Source: Acidobacteriota bacterium
GTDB taxonomy: Bacteria; Acidobacteriota; Blastocatellia; RBC074
Length of the DNA: 36,363 nucleotides
Assembly (NCBI GenBank): GCA_019639255.1
Contig: JAHBSF010000059.1
Coordinates: 1-36,363 of the forward strand
Direction of reading: 5' to 3'
Every line of letters begins with the position of its first letter. The stretch's first letter is position 1. This document shows positions 9,802 through 18,591 of this stretch, one piece after another. Position numbers and translations under genes: made by a program. A model generated the notes under the pieces. The model was not told the DNA's origin. It made no database searches and saw only the letters and a list, made by a program, of their open reading frames with translations.

Positions 9802-10293
9802 GTGGGAAGTCCTGCCTTGGCGTTGCCGGCGTTTGCGGGCGACAGCATACTGAGTGTAGACGGGTCATTTCTGGTTGTCTTCATTTCGATATTTTGTCTG
9901 GTATTTATCCTCAACCGGACGCTGTTCAAGCCGATCAATGCAGTTTTGGAGGAGCGCGAGCGATTGGGCGCCGGGCGTGCCGCGGAGGCACAGCGAATGC
10001 TGCGCGATGCGGAAGATCGCCTGAAGAATTACGAAGAAAAGGTGCGCGCCGCGCGTGCGGAGTCTTACAGCAGGTTCGAGGCTCAGCGGCGCGATTTGCT
10101 TGCAGCACGACAGCAGATGCTTGCCGAGGTCAGGTCGGAGGTATCGGAAAAGGTCTCGGCTGCTCGCGCAGAAATTGCAGGGCAGGCATCTGCGGCTCGC
10201 ACAAGTCTCGAAGGCGAAGCTCGGCTGATGGCTTCATCGATTGCTTCCCGGATCCTGCAACGTCCTGTACTTACGGAGGGGAATCGCAACTGA
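9802..10293 (+). CDS. atpF: F-type ATP synthase b' subunit
   Basis: This is the first of two b-type stator subunits. It has one N-terminal membrane helix (about residues 22-38) followed by [15 protein letters not shown], where FKPI is typical of b subunits, and then a long charged coiled coil rich in Ala, Arg and Glu. No ATG exists in this frame. GTG 9802 (163 residues) has GGAGGA three bases upstream; GTG 9769 and TTG 9817 are alternatives, so the start is uncertain. It abuts the second b gene directly. A b plus b' pair is typical of photosynthetic bacteria, Acidobacteria and some other groups and suggests a heterodimeric stalk. Genes for subunits a and c are not upstream. Confidence 0.82.
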   Translation: MGSPALALPAFAGDSILSVDGSFLVVFISIFCLVFILNRTLFKPINAVLEERERLGAGRAAEAQRMLRDAEDRLKNYEEKVRAARAESYSRFEAQRRDLLAARQQMLAEVRSEVSEKVSAARAEIAGQASAARTSLEGEARLMASSIASRILQRPVLTEGNRN

Positions 10294-10839
10294 ATGACGA
10301 ACCCTGACCAATACTGTCTTTCTGTATCGACGCCTTTGTTTGTCCTGCTTGCTTCCGAAGGACTTAATCCCGCCGGGATTCCGAAGGCGATCAACCTCAT
10401 TATTTTCGCCCTGGTCATCTACTACCTGGTCCGCAAACCTGCGCGCGAATTCTTCAGTCGCCGCCTCGCAGATGTTCGCACTACGCTAGAACGCGCCGCA
10501 AAACAGAAACAGGAAGCGACGGCGAAACTTGCCGATATAGACGCGCGCCTGTCGCGCCTCGACGCCGACATAGCCGAAATTCGTGCGGCGGCCGAACGCG
10601 AAGCGCGCGCTGAAAGCGAGCGCCTGGAGCGCGAAACGGCCATGGAAGCCGAAAGACTGCGACAAATGGCGGCTCGCGAGATCGAATCCGCTAAAACCGC
10701 TGCAATCGTTGAGTTGCGCGAATTTGCGGCGGCCAGCGCCGTCGACCTCGCCGAGGAAATACTTCGCCGCGAGTTGACTGCAGAGGACGATCGAAAGCTC
10801 CTGGAACGCGCGGGCGCGGAAATTGAAAAGGCCAAATAG
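10294..10839 (+). CDS. atpF: F-type ATP synthase b subunit
   Basis: This is a 181-residue stator subunit. A hydrophobic helix ([14 protein letters not shown], about residues 33-46) is followed by [15 protein letters not shown] and a long Ala/Glu/Arg heptad region with no prolines, ending with [15 protein letters not shown], a b-subunit-like region that contacts delta. The ATG follows the stop of the b' gene with no gap. GGAGGGG lies about 11 bases upstream, inside the preceding gene, so the two are probably translated together. The unusually long N-terminus before the helix (about 30 residues) may be partly non-native; a shorter start is not obvious. Confidence 0.88.
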   Translation: MTNPDQYCLSVSTPLFVLLASEGLNPAGIPKAINLIIFALVIYYLVRKPAREFFSRRLADVRTTLERAAKQKQEATAKLADIDARLSRLDADIAEIRAAAEREARAESERLERETAMEAERLRQMAAREIESAKTAAIVELREFAAASAVDLAEEILRRELTAEDDRKLLERAGAEIEKAK

Positions 10840-10887
10840 ACGACGCATAGATTATTTGCGCCGGAAATTTTGTATGAGATTGAAAGT

Positions 10888-11442
10888 ATGAGTTTGAATA
10901 CGATAGCCAACCGGTATTCGCGCGCGCTTGCGGATGTGGTATTCGACCGCGGCGAGGTCAACGAGGTCAAATCCCAACTCGAAGCTTTTTCCGGGCTGCT
11001 TTCGAGTCATACGGAATTGCGGGACGTTTTCGCGAGCCCGGCCGTAGCGCATGAGCGAAAGCAGGCGCTACTGGGGGCGATTCTAGATCGCCTTGCTGTG
11101 CGAACCACAACGGGAAATTTTCTTAAATTGCTGCTGGCCAACCAGCGCCTCGGACTGCTTGATTCCGTGCTCGCGGGCTTTTCGCGGGAGATTGACGCGC
11201 GGCAGGGTGTTGTATCCGCGGTCGTAACCACGGCGCGTCCGGTAACTGATAATCAACGAGAGGCGTTGACGGCCAGGCTGCGGCGTGCAACGGGCAAGGA
11301 AGTTCGCCTTCAATTCGGCGTCGATCCCAAACTGATCGGCGGAGTAGTAACGCGTATCGGCAGCCTGGTCTACGACGGTTCGGTGCGCACGCAGTTGGCA
11401 CAGGTCAGAGAACAATTGAAACGGACAGGCGCTGGACGTTAA
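10888..11442 (+). CDS. atpH: F-type ATP synthase delta subunit
   Basis: This 184-residue subunit links the peripheral stalk to the top of F1. The N-terminal helical domain starts ANRYSRALADVVFDRG, and the C-terminal half has the conserved VTTARPVTDNQREALTARL and KEVRLQFGVDPKLIGGVVTRIGS. The family's usual GG(V)xxRIG signature is present as GGVVTRIGS near residue 160. ATG 10888 was chosen over an in-frame TTG at 10870. It lies between b and alpha, the standard atp order. Confidence 0.93.
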   Translation: MSLNTIANRYSRALADVVFDRGEVNEVKSQLEAFSGLLSSHTELRDVFASPAVAHERKQALLGAILDRLAVRTTTGNFLKLLLANQRLGLLDSVLAGFSREIDARQGVVSAVVTTARPVTDNQREALTARLRRATGKEVRLQFGVDPKLIGGVVTRIGSLVYDGSVRTQLAQVREQLKRTGAGR

Positions 11443-11480
11443 TTATGCAATAGACATTGGATCGCGGGATATGCGGATAA

Positions 11481-13082
<1,602 letters not shown>

Positions 13083-13086
13083 GACT

Positions 13087-13995
13087 ATGCCAAACCTACA
13101 GGACCTGCGGCGCAGGATTCGCGCCGTAAAAAGTACACGCCAGATTACCAAGGCCATGAAAATGGTCTCGGCCGCGAAGCTGCGCCGCGCGCAGGAGCGC
13201 GTCACGGCTGCACGTCCCTACACCATCAAGATGATGCAGATCTTCGCCGATCTGCAGCGTCGCGCGCCCGAATACAGGCATCCGCTGCTTTCGGGCAGAG
13301 ACGGCGAGGCGGATTCCGCCCCCGCGCGCCCCCGCGTGTTGCTCGTCGTCATTACGGGCGACAAGGGATTGTGCGGGCCGTTCAACACGAACCTGATTAA
13401 ACGGGCGCAGGAGTTTTTGCGTGAAAACGACAAGACCGATGTAGAGCTTGTTTTGATAGGCAGAAAAGGGTTCGAATTTTTCAAACGCCGTCCCGTAACT
13501 ATCCGCCGGCATCACCTGGGAGTCACCGGCTCCGGGCGCATCAATTTCGCCGATGTCCAGCAGATTACCGGGGAAGTAATCGCCGATTTTACAGGCGAAG
13601 GCGAGTCGTTCGATCGCGTATATCTGCTCTACAGCGAATTCAAGTCCGCCCTGCAGCAGCGTCAGGTGGTTGAACAGTTGCTGCCCGTAGGCCGTGGAAC
13701 GGATGCCGATACGTCTGGCGGCGGGGCGACGGAAACCCTCGTCGAGTATCTTTATGAACAGCCGCCGGACGAGATATTCGGGGCGATTTTGCCGAAACTG
13801 ATCGAGACGCAACTGCATCGTGCGCTGCTGGAATCGGTCGCATCCGAGATGGGAGCGCGAATGACGGCTATGGAGTCGGCGTCGAAGAATGCCGACGATG
13901 TGATCAACAGATTGACGCTCAACATGAACCGGGTGCGTCAGGCTACGATCACGCGCGAAATCATAGAGGTAGTAAGCGGCGCGGCTGCGCTCTGA
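13087..13995 (+). CDS. atpG: F-type ATP synthase gamma subunit
   Basis: This 302-residue central-shaft subunit begins with the conserved coiled-coil helix (LRRRIRAVKSTRQITKAMKM) and ends with its partner helix (RQATITREIIEVVSGAAAL). The middle Rossmann-like domain holds VVITGDKGLCGPFNTNL. There is a somewhat variable loop at about 200-220 (GRGTDADTSGGGATET). It begins 4 bases after atpA and is the last atp gene here. Repeat copy C follows 28 bases after the stop and may act as the operon end. Confidence 0.96.
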   Translation: MPNLQDLRRRIRAVKSTRQITKAMKMVSAAKLRRAQERVTAARPYTIKMMQIFADLQRRAPEYRHPLLSGRDGEADSAPARPRVLLVVITGDKGLCGPFNTNLIKRAQEFLRENDKTDVELVLIGRKGFEFFKRRPVTIRRHHLGVTGSGRINFADVQQITGEVIADFTGEGESFDRVYLLYSEFKSALQQRQVVEQLLPVGRGTDADTSGGGATETLVEYLYEQPPDEIFGAILPKLIETQLHRALLESVASEMGARMTAMESASKNADDVINRLTLNMNRVRQATITREIIEVVSGAAAL

Positions 13996-14022
13996 TCGCA
14001 GAAAAAAGAACGCGGAAAGCAC

Positions 14023-14123
14023 AAAGAGAGATAACGGAACAAACGAAAGGAAACGAAAATTACGGAAATGTATAATATTTCCGTAGCTTTCGTCTATTTT
14101 CGAATGTTGCGTTATCTCTCTTT
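14023..14123. repeat. intergenic palindromic repeat, copy C
   Basis: About 101 bp. The left end AAAGAGAGATAAC (14023-14035) pairs perfectly with GTTATCTCTCTTT (14111-14123), and a run of six T ends at 14126, so the plus strand looks like a strong intrinsic terminator. The centre is TATAATATTT. It lies 28 bp after the atpG stop and 28 bp before the VanZ-like gene. Confidence 0.9.
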
Positions 14124-14151
14124 TTTGCCCCGAAGTCGTGTAAAGTGATTT

Positions 14152-14622
14152 ATGTCCTTTCTGCGAATACTTCGATATTGGGCGCCGCCGCTTGTGTGGA
14201 TGGCCGTCATTTTCTTGTTTTCGACCGATGCGTTTTCTGGCAAGGAAACGTCCGGAATGTTTGGCCGGATTCTTGGTTTGATCGGTCTGGAGATCGAAGC
14301 GTCTCGACTTGCACTGCTGAATTTCATTATCCGCAAGTTCGCGCATTTTGCCGGTTATGCAGTGTTGTCGCTGTTGTGGTGGCGGGCTTTTCGTGGAGGA
14401 AGGCGACAGGTATGGAGGTGGAACTGGGCGGCCGCGGCTTTGCTTTTATCATCGGTTTGGGCGCTGCTGGACGAAGTCCATCAGTCGTTTACGCAAACGA
14501 GAACCGGATCGATTTGGGATTGTATGATAGATGTTTCGGGGAGTTTTGCGGCGCTTTTGTGCGTATGGATCAGCGCTCGCTTTCGGCGTGCTCAACCTGA
14601 AGGGACTGCACGGGAGACGTAA
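14152..14622 (+). CDS. VanZ-like membrane protein
   Basis: This 156-residue protein has about four hydrophobic helices. The family core is visible: FSTDAFSG near residue 23, RKFAHFAGYAVLSLLWWR at about 62-79, and DEVHQSFTQTRTGSIWD at about 103-119, followed by a last helix. VanZ is the namesake of a family that gives low teicoplanin resistance in enterococci, but most members are of unknown role, so no resistance is implied. The 3' end overlaps the 3' end of the convergent hypothetical gene by 53 bp. Confidence 0.85.
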   Translation: MSFLRILRYWAPPLVWMAVIFLFSTDAFSGKETSGMFGRILGLIGLEIEASRLALLNFIIRKFAHFAGYAVLSLLWWRAFRGGRRQVWRWNWAAAALLLSSVWALLDEVHQSFTQTRTGSIWDCMIDVSGSFAALLCVWISARFRRAQPEGTARET

Positions 14623-14938
14623 CTATGCGTTGGCCGTTGTAACAAATTTCGACTCTCAGCCCTACACCAATCCATCCCATCTTCAGCATACAACCGCCGA
14701 ATGTCGAACCGGAGACGACTGCTTCGATGGGTTCGGCGAAAAACCTTCCGCCCTGGACAAGCGCCTTCCCGGTTTCGGGTTCCACCAGGAATATGTAGTA
14801 ATCGCTGTTAAGCGTTCTGAGGCGTATGGTATCGAAGGGGGCAAGCGTTCTTATCGCAAATCCCTCGTTGGCGCTGAGTTCGGCGAACCCGTCGAGGGAG
14901 CAATATCTGGGAATGGTGTGTAACTGGGTATCTTTCAT
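14570..14938 (-). CDS. conserved-looking hypothetical protein
   Basis: The predicted product is 122 residues from ATG 14938; an upstream in-frame GTG at 15040 would add 34 residues of low-quality sequence. A GGAGGG lies about 13 bases before the chosen ATG. The sequence looks like a compact beta-rich domain: LRTLNSDYYIFLVEP, GKALVQGGRFF, GGCMLKMGWIGVGLRVEI and RIVTSPVQSLQV. There is no signal peptide, membrane helix or catalytic motif. Similar small proteins occur in Acidobacteria and Deltaproteobacteria to my recollection, without assigned function. Its end overlaps the VanZ-like gene on the other strand. Confidence 0.65.
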   Translation of the reverse strand: MKDTQLHTIPRYCSLDGFAELSANEGFAIRTLAPFDTIRLRTLNSDYYIFLVEPETGKALVQGGRFFAEPIEAVVSGSTFGGCMLKMGWIGVGLRVEICYNGQRIVTSPVQSLQVEHAESER

Positions 14939-15078
14939 GCTAAGCGCGCCCGTCCCTCCGTCGCCTGGTCCAACTCTCCATCGCAAGCCTGCTGCGTCCC
15001 GTGTCGCTACGGCCATCCCGCGATAAAAAACATTATCCACAAGAGGCGATCAGGGGTCAAATCGGCTGGAAAGGAACA

Positions 15079-15132
15079 GAGATGACGGAACAGACGGACA
15101 TAAATCATTCATTCCGTCTGTTCCGTCATCTC
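15079..15132. repeat. intergenic palindromic repeat, copy D (short variant)
   Basis: A compact 54-bp copy. The 20-bp left arm (15079-15098) and 20-bp right arm (15113-15132) are perfect reverse complements around a 14-base loop. The outer module is GAGATGACGGAACAGACGGA, a diverged form of the family module. It begins 10 bp after the aspS stop (minus strand). Confidence 0.88.
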
Positions 15133-15141
15133 GCTTCTTCT

Positions 15142-16917
15142 TCAGGCAAGAGTCTTGATCTTCAACTCCGCAAGTTGCTCCGGAGCTACGGCGCTCGGGC
15201 TGTCGGTCATCAGATCCGATGCGCTCGATACCTTGGGAAATGCAATGACATCCCTGATTGAGCCGCCGCCGGCGAGCAGCATCACTATGCGGTCAAGTCC
15301 GAGCGCGATGCCGCCGTGGGGCGGGGTGCCGTAACCGAGCGCATCGAGGAAAAACCCGAACTTCTCCCGCGCTTCGGCCTCGCTCAGACCCAATGCCCTG
15401 AATACCCGCGCCTGCACGTCGGTACGGTGAATTCGGATCGAGCCGCCGCCGAGTTCGCTGCCGTTCAAAACCAGGTCGTAAGCCTTTGCCCGCACCGCCC
15501 CGGGATCGGATTCGAGCTTGTCCATATCCTCGTCCGCAGGGGATGTAAACGGGTGGTGAAGCGCATACCAGCGGCGATCATCCGCGTGGAATTCGAACAT
15601 CGGAAAATCAACTACCCACAGCGCACACCACGCATTTTCATTTATCAGGCGCTCGCGCCGTCCGACTTCCAGGCGAACCGCGCCGAGGCTTGTGCAAACA
15701 GCATCAAAATCGCCTCCAATCATCAATACGGCATCGCCCGCCTTTGCACCCGCAGCATCAATTATCGTCTTTATTCCGTCGGGGCCGAGAAACTTCGAGA
15801 GCGCAGATTTTGCTTCGCTTTCTAACACCTGAATGTAGGCGAGCCCTCCGGCGCCGAATCGTTTCGCGTGTTCGATGATGTCGTCGAACTGTTTGCGCGA
15901 CCAGGCGGCGGCTCCCGGCACCACGATTGCCTTGACCGCCCCGCCTTTCGCCGCTGCATCCGCAAAAACGGAAAATGCCGAACCCGCAAACTGCTGGGTG
16001 AGATCTACGAATTCCAGGCCGAAGCGCAGATCCGGTTTATCCGAGCCGTAACGCCCGATTGCTTCGCTGTAGGGCATTCGTCGGAATGGGCGCGCGGGCG
16101 GTTCAATGCCGGCGACCTCGAAGTGTTTGCATACGAGAGGTTCGATTACGTCGAAGACGTCGGACGGTTCGACGAAGCTCATCTCCAGGTCGATTTGCGT
16201 GAATTCGGGTTGGCGGTCGGCGCGAAGATCCTCGTCGCGGAAACATCGCGCAATCTGGAAATACCGGTCGTATCCGCCGATCATCAGCAACTGTTTGAAA
16301 AGTTGCGGCGACTGCGGGAGGGCGAAAAACCTGCCGGGGAAAGTTCTGGACGGCACCAGATAATCCCGCGCGCCTTCGGGCGTGGATTTCGTCAGTATCG
16401 GCGTCTCGATCTCGTAAAAGCCCCGAGTGTCGAGATACTCGCGCGTGGCAAGCGACAATTTGTGCCTCAGGCGCAGGTTGGCCTGCATTTCGGTGCGGCG
16501 CAGGTCGAGGTAGCGGTACTTCAATCGCAGATCTTCCGACGCCCGGCAGTTGTCGATTTCAAACGGCGGCGTTTGCGCGTCGTTGAGTATTTTGAGTTCT
16601 TCGGCGAACACCTCGATTTCACCCGTTGCCATGTTCGGATTGAAATTGCGCTCGTCACGCAATATGCAACGGCCCTCAACGGCGATTACATACTCGGTGC
16701 GCGCTGTCTTTGCGCGCGCAAGCAACTCGGCGTCCCGTTCCTCATTGAACACTACCTGTGTAATCCCGTCGCGGTCGCGCAGATGTACAAAGAGCACCGA
16801 ACCGTGGTCGCGATAGCTGTTGACCCAGCCCATCAAAGTTACCCGTTTGCCTTCATCTTCGCGGCGCAGTTCGCCGCAGGAATGTGTTCGTTTCGTTGTT
16901 CCCAAATAGTCCAGCAT
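15142..16917 (-). CDS. aspS: aspartate--tRNA ligase (bacterial type)
   Basis: This 591-residue enzyme charges tRNA-Asp. An N-terminal OB-fold anticodon domain ([21 protein letters not shown], about residues 30-50) is followed by the class II core: motif 2 [16 protein letters not shown] at 226-241, a GAD insertion domain typical of bacterial AspRS, and motif 3 [12 protein letters not shown] near 535-546. The anticodon loop has RDHG rather than the RDLG seen in discriminating enzymes such as E. coli's, which suggests (weakly) a non-discriminating enzyme that also makes Asp-tRNA-Asn for GatCAB. It follows hisS on the same strand, an order found in many bacteria, with repeat copy E between the two. 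Confidence 0.96.
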   Translation of the reverse strand: MLDYLGTTKRTHSCGELRREDEGKRVTLMGWVNSYRDHGSVLFVHLRDRDGITQVVFNEERDAELLARAKTARTEYVIAVEGRCILRDERNFNPNMATGEIEVFAEELKILNDAQTPPFEIDNCRASEDLRLKYRYLDLRRTEMQANLRLRHKLSLATREYLDTRGFYEIETPILTKSTPEGARDYLVPSRTFPGRFFALPQSPQLFKQLLMIGGYDRYFQIARCFRDEDLRADRQPEFTQIDLEMSFVEPSDVFDVIEPLVCKHFEVAGIEPPARPFRRMPYSEAIGRYGSDKPDLRFGLEFVDLTQQFAGSAFSVFADAAAKGGAVKAIVVPGAAAWSRKQFDDIIEHAKRFGAGGLAYIQVLESEAKSALSKFLGPDGIKTIIDAAGAKAGDAVLMIGGDFDAVCTSLGAVRLEVGRRERLINENAWCALWVVDFPMFEFHADDRRWYALHHPFTSPADEDMDKLESDPGAVRAKAYDLVLNGSELGGGSIRIHRTDVQARVFRALGLSEAEAREKFGFFLDALGYGTPPHGGIALGLDRIVMLLAGGGSIRDVIAFPKVSSASDLMTDSPSAVAPEQLAELKIKTLA

Positions 16918-16969
16918 TGGCCTGATTTCTTACCTTTCCGCGAATTGGGCGTTCTCCCTCAGCAATACT

Positions 16970-17094
16970 CGGTTCAGGAAGGAAGAGAGATAACGGAACA
17001 AACTAAATGAAACGAAAAGTACGGAAAAGTTGAATATTTTCGTTTGTTCCGTCTAATTTCGTTTGTTCCGTTATCTCTCTTCCCTCCTGAACCG
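16970..17094. repeat. intergenic palindromic repeat, copy E (longest arms)
   Basis: This 125-bp copy has the standard outer module GAGAGATAACGGAACAAAC and centre GTTGAATATTTT. The flanking bases are also inverted: CGGTTCAGGAAGGAAGAGAG on the left matches CTCTCTTCCCTCCTGAACCG on the right with one mismatch. The arms therefore extend past the family core by about 14 bp. It begins 26 bp after the hisS stop (minus strand) and lies upstream of aspS. Confidence 0.9.
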
Positions 17095-17119
17095 GGAATT
17101 ACCGGCTCGCACTCAGTCT

Positions 17120-18385
17120 TTATCGTTTCAATTTTTCGATTATTGCCTCGACATCCAGCGATTGCTGCTCGCCGGTTTCCAGGTTTTTCAGCGCATATAC
17201 TCCGGCGGCGATTTCATTGTCGCCGATGATAAGCGCAAAACGCGCTCCGGATTCGCTGGCAAGCGCCATTGCTTTTTTCATTTTCCGGTCGGTGAAATCC
17301 ATACCCGCCGCAAGGCCCGCAGCGCGCAACTTTCGCGCAATAAACGCAGCGTGGTTTCGCGCCGCTTCGCCCAAATGAACGAGAAATACATCCGGCCGCG
17401 CACGTTCGCGCACTCTCGCCGCCTCTGCCTCCGGCATCGACATCACCATACGATCCAGCCCAAAAGCAAATCCGAAGCCCTTCGTGGGAGGGCCTCCGAT
17501 TGTCTCCGCAAGCCCGTCGTATCGGCCCCCGCCTACAAGAGTATTCTGCGCGCCGAGATGACCGCCGATTATTTCAAACGCTGTGCGGGAATAATAATCG
17601 AGTCCGCGCACCATGCGCGGATTGACCGTATAGGCAATGCAGCGCGCGTCGAGGTGCGATTTGAACTGCTCGAAATGCGCTCTGGATTCAGCCCCAATCG
17701 CATCCGTTATCGTCGGCAAACCGGCAATTATCTCCTGACAATTCTCGAACTTGCAGTCAAACACGCGCAATGCGTTTGTTTCGTAGCGATGCCTGCAATC
17801 ATTGCAGAGCCGGTCAAGTACGGCGGCGATCGATTCACGCAGCTTTTCCAGATACGGGCCGCGTTCGTGCGAATCGCCGACCGAATTTACAAGCAGTTGC
17901 GAGTCTTCAATCCCGAGCGAGATCAAAAACCAGTCGAGCATTTCTATTACTTCAGCCTCGATCATCGGATCGTCGCTTGCGCCGATTACCTCGCCGCCGA
18001 TCTGATAAAACTGCCGGTAGCGGCCGGCCTGCGGCCGTTCGCGGCGGAACATCGGCCCGATGTAATAGAGTTTCGTTACTTCGCCGGGCGCCCGGTTGGC
18101 GTACAATCGGTGTTGAATGTATGCGCGAACTACCGAAGCAGTCGCTTCGGGACGCAGCGTGATCGACTCCTCGTTGCGGTCGGTGAAGGTGTACATCTCC
18201 TTGTGGACGATGTCCGTAGCCTCGCCGACGCCGCGCGTGAACAACTCAGTTTTTTCGATTATCGGCGTTCTTATTTCACTGTAACCATAGCGACGAAAAG
18301 CCTCGCGAGCGGCTTCCTCAACGCGTTGCCACAGCGGGATGTCCGCAGGCAGTATGTCCCTGGTTCCCCTGATCGTTTGAATCAT
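17120..18385 (-). CDS. hisS: histidine--tRNA ligase
   Basis: This 421-residue class II synthetase charges tRNA-His. The start MIQTIRGTRDILP is the family's standard opening, with GAGG about 6 bases upstream of ATG 18385; the open frame continues upstream without coding value. Visible are motif 1 region YGYSEIRTPIIEKTELF, TLRPEATASVVRAY, motif 2 FRRERPQAGRYRQFYQ, the histidine-specific VRGLDYYSRTAFEI and GGGRYDGL, and motif 3 GFGFAFGLDRMVM. The C-terminal anticodon domain is complete. It is divergent from the SecA-like gene. Confidence 0.97.
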   Translation of the reverse strand: MIQTIRGTRDILPADIPLWQRVEEAAREAFRRYGYSEIRTPIIEKTELFTRGVGEATDIVHKEMYTFTDRNEESITLRPEATASVVRAYIQHRLYANRAPGEVTKLYYIGPMFRRERPQAGRYRQFYQIGGEVIGASDDPMIEAEVIEMLDWFLISLGIEDSQLLVNSVGDSHERGPYLEKLRESIAAVLDRLCNDCRHRYETNALRVFDCKFENCQEIIAGLPTITDAIGAESRAHFEQFKSHLDARCIAYTVNPRMVRGLDYYSRTAFEIIGGHLGAQNTLVGGGRYDGLAETIGGPPTKGFGFAFGLDRMVMSMPEAEAARVRERARPDVFLVHLGEAARNHAAFIARKLRAAGLAAGMDFTDRKMKKAMALASESGARFALIIGDNEIAAGVYALKNLETGEQQSLDVEAIIEKLKR

Positions 18386-18482
18386 AACGTCCTCATTCCC
18401 CGCATGCAGGCGCGAGGCGGATGCGGATAAGCCGCTGATTCTAAAGCAAACTGTATCGGATTGGAACAGCAGGGCAAGAAGA

Positions 18483-18574
18483 GAACACGGAACGCACGGA
18501 ATAATCGGAACAAATGGAAAGACCTGAGTGTATATTTTTCTTTCCATACTTTCAGCAAATTTCCGTGTATTTGG
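18483..18574. repeat. degenerate intergenic palindromic repeat, copy F
   Basis: A decayed copy in the divergent hisS/secA-like gap. TGGAAAG pairs with CTTTCCA around the centre, and ACACGGAA on the left pairs with TTCCGTGT on the right; GGAACAAATGGAAAGA recalls the family module. It is the only copy not directly behind a stop codon. Confidence 0.55.
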
Positions 18575-18591
18575 TGTTAGCTGTTGGTTCT

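Noticed and set aside
14939-15040. Upstream GTG start for the hypothetical minus-strand gene
   Set aside because: The added residues are Gly/Arg-rich with no pattern, and a better ATG with GGAGGG exists at 14938.
18514-18591. N-terminal extension (hydrophobic) of the SecA-like protein from ATG 18514
   Set aside because: Its codons come from degenerate repeat copy F, and SecA proteins do not carry such an extension; a start at 18592 gives the usual SecA N-terminus.
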